64,000 bases of DNA, from assembly GCA_019973155.2 (NCBI GenBank), contig BPQB01000003.1, forward strand, positions 682,001 to 746,000, read 5' to 3'. Under the pieces are notes generated by a model that ran no database searches, was not told the origin of the DNA, and worked only from the letters and a program-made list of their open reading frames with translations. Below, piece after piece: positions 12,552 through 23,656 of the stretch. Position 1 is the stretch's first letter. Each line of letters opens with the position of its first letter. Both the position numbers and the translations under genes were made by a program. The stretch is from Phanerochaete sordida. Its lineage: Eukaryota; Basidiomycota; Agaricomycetes; Polyporales; Phanerochaetaceae.

Positions 12552-15180
12552 ATGTCTCCAGAGCCCATCGTGATCCCCAGCGACGACGAGATCGAGTGTG
12601 TCGGTCAATATCGCCGCGCCCCAGTTCAGCACCCTCCTGTACGGCGCCCCCCGTCTCTCCGCGCCTCTCCCGCCTCACGAGTGCAGGCTGTCGTCGACTT
12701 GACTGGGGATGACGACGATGATGACAATAGTAATATGGTTCAACTCCGCACGGGGCCAACAGTTGCAGGCCCTTCACGCCAACGCAGCACGTCGGGCAGA
12801 AGCCCTGGGCGAGACCGCGTGAGCACCCTCAGCCGGACCGTGGAAAATGGGAGGAGGATAGTCGTACGTGCGACATGACGTACGGGTGTTGCAGTCTGGA
12901 TTTACTCCGCTTGCAGACCGAGAAGGCGTTGCAGGCTGCATCTCGGGGGCGTTCTCAGCCCGTCCAGGTAGAGTCCATTGAAATTTCGGACGACGAAGAA
13001 GAGGACTTTCATGGACTCGGTCTTGATCAAACCTTTGGCGTGAGTACGCGTGCTATAATCTGCTGCAACCCAGCTAAGCTCGAGGTTATAGTGGAAACAA
13101 GGCACCCGTCCCACCAGTCGCGAGACTCGAGACTTGGAGGACTCCGCGGATGTCTCTGAATCCACGCGCAAAATTGTGCAGGCTCTTCCGGTAACTCAAC
13201 GACGGAAAGAGAAGGCTGCCCTGACGTCTATATTACCTCGTTATTGCAGCGCACCAGCTGAATCGGATGAGCTTGCTCGTTCGCTCAAAGGGCTCGGAAT
13301 TTGGGCTAAGGTCAGTAGCCAGTCATCACTCCTAGCACCGGCTCGCAAATTTGACGAACCCTGCCAGCTCGCCGCTTTGCAACCGATGTCAAGCACTGTA
13401 GTGCCGTCAACAGCACACAGAAAGTCGAGGATCTGGCGAATTCAGCCCAACGCGGCCGAGACTATGCTCAGGAGGACGCGACGAGAGTCGCTTGGCCGTT
13501 TCTCTTCCGGCTGTAGGTTACAAGACCTTTCTCATAGCGGAAACTGACGCGACGTCTATAGCTGTGAATGCCATTGTGCAAAGTGGGCCGTTGACGGTCG
13601 TTGCCAGCTGTGCGGCGGCAGGGGATGCAAATGATGACCGTCAGTTCTTTGACTCACGCCCCGTCTTCACAAATAACATACGAAAGGGTTTTGTAGCAGA
13701 GAACATGGCATACAATCTTGAGGGATCCCTCAAAATCCTTTGCAACGGCCAGGAACCTGAAGGCGAGTAAAACTCTGCTACCTCTGCTATCCTATCTCGG
13801 AATCTCAAAGATATACAGGAAGTGTTCTAAACGAACATAAAAAAGTCTTGGATCTTGGTGGTACGTGATCTCATGTACTGTGACATTTAGCTAACGTCGC
13901 AGCGGGTTGCACAGGTACTTCGTTGACGAAGACGTACACTGTCAATGACGTACAGTTCGATCCTGCTGAGTACACGGCTTTCATCATACTGTCATATTGC
14001 CTACTGACTCGCTCAGTAAGCTCGACTCGCTTTGTCTCTTGTGCGAAGGACGGAAGACTGGTCTTATGGAATTGCGATGTTCCCGAAAAACCAGTCAAAC
14101 ATCGAGGTATATGGCGCTGGTTTGCCCGCAGACCTATTGATTGACCTAATCCTCTCTGTATCAGCCATGCACTATCGAGATAGCCTACCAGAGGGATTAC
14201 AGTATAAGCCGAGTGGCTCCCTTCTCGCTGTTTGGACAGATGACGGGTCAGTGCATATTTTCTTTCTGCCTCTTCAACGCCGTTCCAGCTTTATGCAGCA
14301 TGTGCATTCTTCACAACAACCTCGAAGGTCATGCCTTGAAGCTTCGTGCTGGAAAAAAGGTGCCGGTCCAGTCCGTTGTGTGGGGAAGAGGGGCATTTTC
14401 GAATAAGCTGTACACAACCGCCGGTTCCGACGAAACGAGTACTGGGCAACACAAATGCTTCGACGTTACTACGGATCACAAGGGCCTATTATTTGGAGGT
14501 GACGTCGCTGGCGAATGCCTGGACGTTGATCCGACAGGCAAGGATAGTTCGCTGCAAGCTTTGGCTCAGCTGATCACGTTTATCTTAGGGACTTGGCTCG
14601 CACATGCAACCTGCAGCGAACATACGACATTTAAGCTGGCGCTATACGATACGAACAATCTTCGACGACCTGCGAGAGAACTTTGCCTTTCCGAATTTGA
14701 TTCGGAGAGCAAACCTCGCATACAGCAAGTACTTTTCAGCCCTGATTCTGTGCACCTCGCCGTGGCGCGCAGCGACAATGTCACCCATGTCTATGATGCT
14801 CGATTCCTCAGCCGTAGGCTGTATGACCTTCCGCACGGAGCCGCTGTCGAGGCAACGAAGGCCGACGGCGAGGGGGGCATCTACAAAGTGGAATGGCTGG
14901 AAAATGGCGTGCATGGACTGAGCTTGGTTAGCTGCGGGGCAGACGGCTGCGTCCGTCTCTGGGACATGAAGCGGGCGGGCGGAGACTTCGGTGACACCAT
15001 CATCGCTTCGTCGACTTCGTATGCTGGCTGGTTCTCCTTAGGCGATGTATACAAGGGGGAGACGCCTCTTATCCTGTGAGTGTCCAGCTCCAGCAAGCAG
15101 GCTAGCCCTTACTGAGCTCTTACAGGGGTGACGGGGGTGGTAATCTCGTCGTGCAGCACGGGATAGACATCAGCCCATGA
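12552..15180 (+). CDS. WD40-repeat protein, nuclear-type orphan; one exon join unresolved
   Basis: Beta-propeller protein of a basidiomycete WD40 group of unknown role. Supported exons: 12552-12863, 12917-13039, 13092-13310, (13311-13639 unresolved), 13697-13766, 13811-13860, 13903-13969, 14021-14106, 14165-14246, 14299-15075, 15126-15180. The N-terminal 200 residues are disordered, with acidic patches (LTGDDDDDDNS, EISDDEEEDF) that resemble SUMO-interacting motifs (VVDLTGDD, ESIEISDDEEED). The propeller begins near AVNAIVQSGPLTVVASC. It includes VNDVQFDPADSTRFVSCAKD, GRLVLWN, VLFSPDSVHLAVARSDN, THVYDARFL and LSLVSCGADGCVRLWDM. Between 13311 and 13560 two good-looking frames (AVNSTQKVEDLANSAQRGRD, then GYKTFLIAE) cannot be joined by a normal intron. 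The cause could be a frameshift, an unusual splice or sequence error. Confidence 0.75.
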
Positions 15181-15244
15181 CCTAAGAGGCCTCTCTGCCG
15201 GTCTGTAACATATATAATCCGCATAATATATAACTACACAACTT

Positions 15245-15270
15245 GGGTACAGGACGCGGGTACAGGACGC
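15245..15270. repeat. Tandem 13-bp duplication
   Basis: GGGTACAGGACGC occurs twice back to back between two convergent genes, in presumptive 3' UTR. No known role. Confidence 0.8.
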
Positions 15271-15325
15271 AAATTAAATATGAAAGCGAGATAAACACAG
15301 CAAACATGTAGAACGGAGAGGCAGA

Positions 15326-18300
15326 TTATTCTGGTTGCACCCTGACGAGGCTCGAGAGTTCCATGAACAACAGGTCGTCTACCTCCCTCTGCATCATCAA
15401 CCCCCACGTGATCTCTTCCTGGTATCCGCTCAAGAGGCCCATGCCCTTCTCCACGCGTGATTCACCATGTTCTCCGTAGCCCATACCAAAGGCCAGGGTA
15501 GGCATCGTCGACGGAGTCACGTCGAACGAGTCACCGGCCTCGTCGACGAGCTTGAGTGCCTCGACCGCGCGGCGCACCGCGACAGTGAAGTGCACGCGCG
15601 TCTCGGGCGTAGCGTAGATCGTGAACTTCTTGACGACGCGAAGCATGACCTTCGTGAACGCGAGCTGTCGGTCGGCCTTGACGCGCTGCTTGAGTGCGGG
15701 CGACGCGAGGAACGCGATCGAGTAGATCGCCATCATCACGCGCTCGAGGTACGCGAGCCAGTCCGCGCGCTGAATCACGCCAAAGTCGCTGTTCTCGACC
15801 GGCAGCCGGTGCACGAGCGACACCAGCAGCTCCCAAAGCCAATCCTCGGGGATCGCGGCGAAGAGCACCTGCCGGTTGTCGTCGGGATGGCTCAAGCGGG
15901 TGAAGGCTTCAAGAGCGGTGTCGATGATCGTTGGTGGTTTCGGCGGGTGCAGGTTGGCCGGAAGACCTTGAGAGAAAAGCAAGGGCCAGGGTGCGATGGC
16001 GTCGACTGGGTCAACGAGATATGATGCGCAGAGTTCGATAGCTCTCCGTGCGTCTCGGATGTTCGACGACGAGAAACGGACGGCGAAGCCTATATGGAGA
16101 AGAATGTTGATGACGTCTCGTCGAATCGTCACCAGATCGTTGGTGGTGAGGATAGGCGACAAAGGGGAGGGCGTTGAGTCGCTGTCGGTGAGCTTCAGGC
16201 TGCTTAACCGGAGAAGCAAGCTGAGCACCCGGTCATGCTTGGCGAGAAATTCGGCATTGATCTCGTGGTGGATAGCAAGATTGCGCAGGATATTCGTGAT
16301 GGCGATAGCTATATCCCCTGGTCGCTGCCCTGGCCCTATCTTCGAATCCTTGAAGCCCTGCTTGTGCTTCAGGCTTGCGAATGGATCGGTGCCCTCCTCG
16401 ATCAGGCCCTTGATCAGATGTCTGTGCGTTACAATAGGCTTGTGCGGCGCGCTTCGTGGCATATCCTCCTCTGCTTCTGAGAACGCGGTCTCCTCAAGGA
16501 CATCGAGGAGCTCTTCGAACAGATCAGGAGTTTGGGCGATGGGGAAGCTGGGGTATTGCTTATAGGGCATAAGCGTCACGACGCTGATAGTAGTCAGCGC
16601 GTAGGAGAGCTCGTGTGATAGCCGAGAGCGAAGTGACAGTGTCAACGCCTCCATGTCCACAGTCCCCCAGTCGTTGAGGTCCTTCATGGGCCGCTGTGCG
16701 ACGCGGGTATACTCTTGCTGAATAGCGTCCAAGTCACGCCCGCCAGCGCTTTCCACCTCACGTGCGAGAGGAACATACTCGATCTTACGTCGTGAAGGCT
16801 GTCTGATAGTTCGTGTGGGCGCAGGGGTCTAGACAACCGGTGAGTATACGCCAGAATATTCGGACAGTGCGACTCACGGGCTGCACATTTGTGGCTTCAC
16901 CTGTGGCACGAAACGAGACATTAACAATGATGACCAAAAGGCAGCAAGTCGTTGGCGTACCTAGTTTCTGTCGCGCTCGCTTTCCCTCGTCTGTCTCCTC
17001 AATCTTGCGCTTCCGTCCTTCCATATCCAGGTCCACCGAACCAGCGCCATTAAGGTCCGACATAGATGCGGTGGCGGTCATGGGATGAAGTCCGTTGGGT
17101 ATTGGGGGCTGCGAGCCATGACGTTGCGAAATCTGGGCCTGGCCAGTCGCGAACGGAACGTTTAGACCACCAGCGGGTAGGTCAGGAACCTGTAAGTTGC
17201 CGCCGCCCATAGGCTGACCCATCATGTCTAAGCCATTGACACCATTCGTAGCCGGTAGACTGCCCACCGGTGGAAATGTTCCTGGCATGCCACCCATGGA
17301 TGGTGGCCGTCCTTGGGCGCCGCCAGGCATGGGGAAGCCTGGCTGGGGGCGACCTTGCATTCGCTGTGGGTCGCGCATCTGGTTTTTCCGGTACGCCTCC
17401 TCGAAAGGTCCGAGCAGTTGCATGTAGTAATGCTGCAAGGTGCTTGCTGTGGACTGCATCTGACCGCTCGGTGACATGTGCTGCTCGGGTAGGTCAAGAG
17501 ATTGCAGGAGCTGTCCCCACATTCCTTGTTGGTTGAGCTAGACGACAGTTGCGTTATGACACCAGAATCTCAGCATGAAGTATATATGTACCTTTCCCGA
17601 ACCTCCTGCCGATGAAACTACTGCCCACAGCCTGAACATGTCGATGTCCTTACCGGCGAGTCTGAACACGCCTATGTCCGCGTTGGACACTTCGAGGGAG
17701 CGCCACGGAGACGTGGAAGGGTCGTAGCCTGGAGGGTAAGGCATTCCCGTGAGCTGCGGCGGGAGTGGGACGTTGCGCTGCAGCATCACATTGCCGAGGC
17801 CAATGAGGAACTGCTTCCTCCGTTGCTGCTGCACGGCGGGGTTCATGTTCTGCATGTTCTGCATGTTCTGCATGTTCTGCATGGACGACAAGCGAAGCTG
17901 AGGAACGGGTCCAAGCAGGGTGTATGCGGGGGACTTACGTTGGAAGGCAGGGACGGACCCTGCGCGCCTTGTTGCTGGGCGGATATGGATGGAGGGAAGC
18001 TGGCGAGCTCAGGAGCACTGGAGGAAGAATCTGTCCGGGGCAACTGATGCGTCGATAAACCTCCGAAATATGATGATGCCGAGGTCCCGCCGCCGGGGGC
18101 GTAGCGGTTGCCCGCCTTTGCTAAACTTGTCGCCTGGAGCGCGGCCATCTGCTTGGCGGTATAGGGGTCAAGGTTGTTGAAGGAGAGTGCCCCATCTGGT
18201 GAAACGGGTGGCTGGGCGGGGGAGAAGGGGCCTTGCGGTTGGGGACTACAGGGAGGGTAAGAAGGCGAGTGCGGGTAAATTCGAGGAAGACGCACAGCAT
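15326..18300 (-). CDS. SWI1: SWI/SNF subunit SWI1, ARID domain protein (906 aa)
   Basis: ARID-containing subunit of the SWI/SNF chromatin-remodelling complex (Swi1/Sol1/ARID1 family), nuclear. Exons (- strand): 18300-18296 (5 nt, ATGCT), 18245-17939, 17897-17592, 17537-16961, 16900-16878 (23 nt), 16828-15326. The N-terminus is Pro/Ser/Gln-rich. The ARID fold covers roughly residues 120-225 (QQRRKQFLIGLGNVMLQRN, DPSTSPWRSLEV, VFRLAGKDIDMFRLWAVVSS, NQQGMWGQLLQSLDLPE). Immediately before it is a 9-bp tandem repeat encoding MQN units. A Gly/Pro/Met-rich linker has an NLS (EGRKRKIEETDEGKRARQKL). The last 500 residues are an alpha-helical armadillo-like region (LAIHHEINAEFLAKHDRV, DVINILLHIGFAVRFSS) matching the conserved C-terminus of fungal Swi1. 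The 5-nt first exon is inferred from splice signals (50-nt intron). Confidence 0.9.
17846..17882. repeat. 9-bp coding microsatellite (MQN repeat)
   Basis: Four tandem copies of a TTCTGCATG-type unit inside the SWI1 gene, encoding repeated Met-Gln-Asn just before the ARID domain. The copy number is likely to vary between strains by replication slippage. Confidence 0.9.
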
Positions 18301-18513
18301 GAAATTCGCTAGTGTGTCTCTCTTGGTCGTCGCCCGAGGCCCGAATCGAACTCGAACGTCTTCAGATCTGGTTTGTCCGTCTCCAATCCCCACCCACGAT
18401 TGGCACGCATACAGCCGCTAGCGCTCCCCGGCACCCCCGGGCGCTCCCCGGCACACGCGCGCCAACCAGAGCTCGCGCGTTTTTTCTCTCTCACTTTCAT
18501 CCTCTCCCCCGTC
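18301..18513. promoter_or_regulatory. Divergent promoter SWI1 / DUF1764 gene
   Basis: 213 bp between two start codons on opposite strands, GC-rich, with a directly repeated GCGCTCCCCGGCAC at about 18420 and 18440 and a pyrimidine-rich tract before the DUF1764 ATG. Possibly a shared promoter. Confidence 0.45.
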
Positions 18514-19135
18514 ATGCCTGCCTCCGAGATAGACGACATTTTCGCATCCAAGAAACAGGGTGCGGCTGCAAAGCCCGTCGCTGGCCCGTCTTCCTCCAAG
18601 GCGCCAGCGAAACAGGAGAAAAAGAGCTCGAAGAAGCGCAAGCGCGAGGCAGCAGGAAAATCTGCGGCAGGCGAGCAGTCTGCTGAGCAGCCTGCGAAAA
18701 AGAGGGTTCCCGAGACCGTCGTTGATCCTTCCCTTCAGCTTGTTGCATCATCGGCCAAGCGCAGCAAGCAGCCCAAGGCTGAGCGTCCCGCGGAAGCCCA
18801 GAAAAAGGCAAAGGTCAGCCGCGAGGACGAGGAGCGATTCAAGGACTCCAGAGGCACAGGGCCAAGTATGTCTTTGACAACGGTAAATGGTCTTAATATG
18901 CCTTGTAATGCCTTTCGCCGTAGGGCGCAAAACGGAGGAAGGCTTTTTCATATTCAAGGAGGACGAGCTCGGTATCAATCCCGAAAGCGGAGGTGTGTAT
19001 TCTTACCTCTGTGCCCACACGCACCCTCACTCACGAGTGCTCCAGAGACGCCTCTTTGTCCGTTCGATTGTCAATGTTGTGAGTATTTAATTGAACGTAT
19101 CTCGTCACGTATCTGACCGTCTTCCAGGTTTTTAA
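18514..19135 (+). CDS. DUF1764-family protein (153 aa)
   Basis: Small eukaryotic protein of the DUF1764 family, function unknown but widely conserved and likely nuclear or nucleolar. Exons 18514-18865, 18924-18992, 19046-19078, 19128-19135. It begins with the family start MPASEIDDIFASKK. A Lys/Ala-rich low-complexity stretch follows (KSSKKRKREAAGKSAAGE, a strong NLS). The conserved C-terminus is RRKTEEGFFIFKEDELGI, then GGETPLCPFDCQCCF, ending on the canonical CCF tripeptide. The final exon is only 8 nt (completing Cys, Phe, stop), yet it is required to give the CCF end, which supports the model. Divergent from SWI1. Confidence 0.9.
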
Positions 19136-19201
19136 GTACCACAGACTGCGTGCGATACCCTTCAATTCGATTCAGTAAGACAACCTGCATGCGTGGGGGA
19201 A

Positions 19202-19265
19202 GGCTCTTTCGAAGCCCCATTTACCGCTATGCTACGGTTATCTGGGGTCAATGTGTAGCCAACAT
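19202..19265. repeat. Intergenic duplication, copy 1
   Basis: Starts GGCTCTTTCGAAGCC and ends GGTCAATGTGTAGCCAACAT. The same two blocks recur at 19467-19528 with a similar spacer. Similarity continues weakly downstream: GGATACACC at about 19350 and again at about 19606. Confidence 0.75.
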
Positions 19266-19466
19266 GAACGATAGCAGTCATGCTTCCGTCGACGTTGCTC
19301 CCTCCTGCCACTGTTGCTGCTTGGGAGAGATAGGCAATCTGCCGAGGATGGATACACCTCTGTACGTATTTATCTTGGCTTCCCAGTCTTGCTGAATACA
19401 CTTGTTTGAGCCCGACCCTTGCCTTGCCCAGGCGTCTCTGTCAAAATACGTTTGTCTCCTTCCCTC

Positions 19467-19528
19467 GGCTCTTTCGAAGCCTCGTATACCTTATTCGTGG
19501 TATTGCGAGGTCAATGTGTAGCCAACAT
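19467..19528. repeat. Intergenic duplication, copy 2
   Basis: Second copy, offset about 265 bp from copy 1. The outer blocks of 15 and 19 bp are identical; the middle has diverged by substitution and a 2-bp length change. It is a direct repeat, not an inverted one, so not a classic MITE end pair. Confidence 0.75.
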
Positions 19529-20172
19529 CGATTTTCCTTCTCCCTCTGGTCCTCCTTCTATTCCCTCCTTATAGAACGGATATCCCGCCTATTGACAGGT
19601 GATGGGGATACACCCCGTCGATACTCTTCCGTGTTCAAGCTGTGTATATCTCGAGTCTAGTCCTGACAATAATATGTTGTGGTGCGTCGCACTTTGAATG
19701 TCTGCCACGCTCGTCTGACATCTGTATACAGATCTACCCTTGTGCAAGCGTCACCGCCGATGGTTTCAAGGACTGGCAAAGAGCACCCTGTCTCACCGAA
19801 TCATGCATGGTTTGCACAGGTCAAATCTTTGCCAAAAGCGAACTTCCTTGTCTCCTGTAGACGATGTCGCGGCTTTTACTCTCGCTTGGTGCCTTTGACT
19901 CGTCCTGTATCTTTGTATCGGAGTGCATACATACCCATGCTCGAATGATGATTGAATATTGAATTTTGAACAAGATGACGGTGCAGCGGTACGGGTACAA
20001 GTTCCGAATCATCCTTGTGGCGTCTTCTTCGTCCGGTTTCGCCGAGACACGAATCATGGACGGCCGGGCGTCTGTGAATGCGGAGGGCGGTGAAGCTGGG
20101 CATGATCCAGTACGGTACTTACGAATCCATCTACCGTTCTCCCAAACTACTCTCCCCGCGACCACCACCAGC

Positions 20173-22163
20173 ATGTCTTCAGAGCCGCCACCGACCTACT
20201 CACAGAACATTGCAGGCGATGTCAATGCAGAAGCACGTCTAGACGATCCTCAGATTCTAATTGTCCCTCCTTCTGGCGGGCTCAGCTTTCAGAAGGGGTA
20301 CCTCGGAGCAGATGGCGAGCGAGCTGCAATAGAAGGAGAGGTACTCGTCAAGGGTGCGACTCATGGCTCGTGGAAGAAGGTGTACGTGATTCAGCACCGT
20401 TGGTCGTGTTCTCGCGACTCAGACCTTTCTTCAGCACAGTCGCTCTGCGCTCCGTGGAACGATCCGCAGGTGTCGAGGTCGACCTATCCTCGCAAGAGAT
20501 GGTCCTATACTCCTCGGAAGGCGGCGGAACTACAGCGCCCTCGCCGAGCTACCTATTCTCTCTGCCATTGCCGCCTGACACGCCGCAGTGCATCCATAGC
20601 CCGCAGTCTGCACTCGAACACTCTCTGACTGCCACCCTTCATCCGTCGGACTCAACGAATTCACCAATATCAAGCACGATCCTTGTTCATGTCCGACGCT
20701 ATGCCTCACATCCGGACGTGCTGCAAGTTATGCCCGAGACCCAGAAGATCACAGACCCTACCCCAGTCGAGGTGCAGGTACCTCGAACGACGTTCAGAGC
20801 TCGGGAGCCTGTCCCGTTGTACATCTCGATTCCTCCACCGAGGCGAGAACTTATTCTGGATGAAGGACTGCGGCTGCGGAATGTACGCGCCGAACTGGTT
20901 CGAGTGGTCAAGCTGCACCCTAAGGACATTCCTGAGCTCCCGCAGCAGGAACAGCCACATGCTTCCACCTCTGCTCCAGATCTGAAATCTAGCGACACGT
21001 CTACCTCATACGCTCTTGACATGCGCCAATTTATCGGCACGCCTGGCGGTGGCGAAGTCATTGCGCTCTCGGGCACGTCGTGTAGAGTCCACCCAACGCG
21101 CACTCTACAGGTACGCTTGGTACTCCAACCTCGAGAGCACGACTCGCCATTTATCTCGCATGAAATATCTGGGGACGGACCGGGTCCAGCAGACGTCGCA
21201 CACGATTCTAGCACGTCATGCGCATCTATATCCCAATCCACAGTACTTCACGATATCTCCTTCTCCATCGTCGTCCACGCCACCTTCATGAACATGCGCT
21301 CCCACACAGAGCGGGTCTCCACCATTACCATTCCTATTGTCGTGATCCCGCCGGCCGCACCTCTTCCTGAAGTCGAAGAATCTTTGGCGACAGAGTATCA
21401 CAAGAAGCACGACCGACCCCCAACGCGTACTGTCAGGCAGGAAGAGAGCGATGTACCACTGTATTCAGAAGGCGAGCCAGGCCCCAGCTACAGCGCTGCT
21501 CCCCCTCCCTTCGAAGAACGCGATGCGCCGCCGCCTTTCTTCTCTGAATCTGTCGCCTCCGGTTCGAGACTACCAACGTTCCTGGAATCGGAGACTGAGA
21601 TCTATGTCCCTGCCGAGCAAGATCCAACCATGTCTCCACCTCCACCGCCCTCTGAGCTCGTGTTCAACGGCGAAGGCGTCCTGTTCGGGTTCTCACCATC
21701 CGAGCAGTTCGACGGTTACGCGGAGCCAGAACGAGCAGGGACACCCCCACCCTCCATGGAGATGGCAAGGAGCGATCCAGATGTCACCAACCTCGCGCTT
21801 CTGGATGAGCGGTCGGCGCTGAATGCACTTGAGCTCGCGCTCGAGCATCATCATGATTCTTCAGGCGAAAACGCTGTCTTACCCCCACCGCCTCCACCCA
21901 TGGATGACCCATCGGATCCCCCGCCATCCATCGACTCTGCCTTCCGTTCGCCGAGCGTCCATCCCGGCCAGCCGCCACTTGTGCATCCCACCGTAGCTGT
22001 CATGCAGTCTAGTGCAGGTGTCAATGATCCACCGTCGCCAGGGGTATCGCACGAACATGCGCCTCCACCATATGGCGTACCCGATGGCCACGCGTCAGAC
22101 ACTGATCAGGAGAACGTTGCCCGCCCGCCGCCTTATGTTGATCTCGTACCGGCGAGGGAGTAG
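20173..22163 (+). CDS. Alpha-arrestin-like trafficking adaptor (645 aa)
   Basis: Arrestin-related protein (ART family), expected to link plasma-membrane transporters to the ubiquitin ligase Rsp5 for endocytosis. Exons 20173-20381 and 20435-22163; donor GTACGT and acceptor at 20434 keep the frame. The N-terminal arrestin half has LSFQKGYLGADGERAAIEG and WKKVTVALRSVERSAGVEVD. The C half has TTFRAREPVPLYISIPPP, LRLRNVRAELVRVVKL and HDISFSIVVHATFMNMR. The last 250 residues are a Pro/Ser-rich tail. PPxY motifs, the Rsp5 WW-domain ligand, occur at the N-terminus (PPTY), in the tail (APPPYGVP) and near the C-terminus (RPPPYVDL). The PPxY arrangement supports the ART assignment. Which transporter it serves cannot be read from the sequence. 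Confidence 0.82.
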
Positions 22164-22386
22164 CACCCGACTAGGACATACGCTCTCACACCGAATTGTA
22201 CTTCTCGCTAACGCGGGTATATCAATATGTCCAGTTGTAGTAAATCATAGGATACATGTACCGATGAAACAAAGCGCGTTGGGTCAGGAAGATAACGGTA
22301 ATAGAGAAGGAAAAGAAAGCTATACGCATGCGGAGGGTGGGGAGTCGACTGGAGGTGAAGTGTATGAGGGAGTATTGTGCGGAGAC

Positions 22387-23414
22387 TTAGCAGCTGCAGG
22401 CATCCTTGCCCTTGGTCTGGTTCTCCTGCAGGTTGACGTTGCCCCCTTGAGCATTGTCACCAGCACGGCCACCCGCAGCACCTCCCCGACCGGCTCCGCC
22501 ACGAGAGGAAGCCATGATTTGGTCAATTGGTATCTTCTTGGCTATGAGAAGGATAAGCGACAGTCCTGAGAGTCTACGGCGAGGGTGTGCGCTTACCAAT
22601 CTCCGTGAAGATCTCGACGATGCCTTCGCCAGTCTTCGCACTAGTCTCAAAGAACAGCAAGCCTGCCTCCTGAGCGTACGCCTCTGCCTCTTCTCTTGGA
22701 ACCTGCCTCAGGCTCTCCGGCTCTCCCCCAGCAGCGGCCTCTCCAGGCGTCGCAGTAGCGTCATCGGCCTCGTCTTCCACGTCCAGAGTAGAGGAGGAGG
22801 ACGTCGATGGTGATGGCTGGACGAGATCAACCTTGTTGCCTGCGAGCGCGATGACTATATTGGGATTCGCCTGGCGTTGGAGCTCCTTCACCCAGGTCTT
22901 GGCCTTCTCGAGGCTAGAGGCCTTGGTGACATCGTAGACAACGACGGCAGCCTGCGCATTGCGGTAGTACATGGGCTGTATGCGCCGCATTCAGTAAGCA
23001 CGTTCGGCCGAGAAGCTTGTGTGGACGCACGGCGAGCGAGTGGAACCGCTCTTGGCCAGCGGTGTCCCAGATCTCATAACGCAGAACGCGATCCTCTAAC
23101 CTGCACTTCTGGGTCAGGAAGGCGGCTCCAATGGTCGGCTCCTTGTTCGCCTGGAACTCGTTTGAGACCTGAGAGCGCGGGGTGAGGACGGGCCACAGGA
23201 ACGCGAGAAAATCCGCCACGCACGAATCGGAGGACAACAGAAGACTTTCCGACAGCCGCCTCGCCTAGAATTAAAGGAACGTGTGAGTACAGCTTGGGGC
23301 AGACAGGCCGGGGCAGGAGCTGGGTTGATAACACTGCCCGCGAGCGGACGCACCGAGGAGGACGAGCTTGACCTGCACAGACTTATCAGCGGCGGAACCT
23401 GAGGCGTCGGCCAT
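22387..23414 (-). CDS. VPS21: Rab5-type GTPase, Vps21/Ypt5 homologue (257 aa)
   Basis: Early-endosomal Rab5 GTPase. Exons (- strand): 23414-23354, 23264-23224, 23168-23031, 22975-22597, 22541-22387. G-motifs: P-loop [13 protein letters not shown], switch I EPTIGAAF (the Rab5 effector loop), [26 protein letters not shown] and [14 protein letters not shown] after ETSAK fits Rab5. It ends in CSC, a dual geranylgeranylation signal. Oddity: between NKVDL and the return to the fold ([18 protein letters not shown]) there is a Ser/Thr/acidic insertion of about 37 residues ([19 protein letters not shown] and on), making the protein about 40 residues longer than usual. It is read in one uninterrupted exon, so it is probably translated rather than a missed intron. 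Confidence 0.93.
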
Positions 23415-23656
23415 GTCGTCAACGGGTCGTAGAGTAGCAATGAAATCGGAGGAAGACGAGAGGGAGGAAACAAGAGTGAGACGGTATGACGATCGAGAGC
23501 AAGGAGCCTGACCCGGCGTCAACGCCCACCGTGCCGCGCGGGGCCGCATGGCGCAGCTCTCACAAGTGTCGCAGCCTTTACTCAAGGCCAGCGGGTAACC
23601 ACTACGCACGGCTGCAACAATCGTCTGTAATTTACAACGGCAAAATACAGCGGCAA

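Larger units (their letters stand above)
19136..20172. other. Long intergenic region with diverged duplication
   Basis: About 1.04 kb between two plus-strand genes. I see no gene, tRNA or transposon end. The only structure is a pair of related segments (see repeat entries at 19202 and 19467). The last 200 bp form the promoter of the arrestin gene. The size exceeds almost every other gap in the window. Confidence 0.6.

Noticed and set aside
13190..13250. Possible intron with donor GTAACT in the WD40 gene
   Set aside because: The 59-nt length breaks the frame (immediate TGA), while the uninterrupted frame is coding-like.
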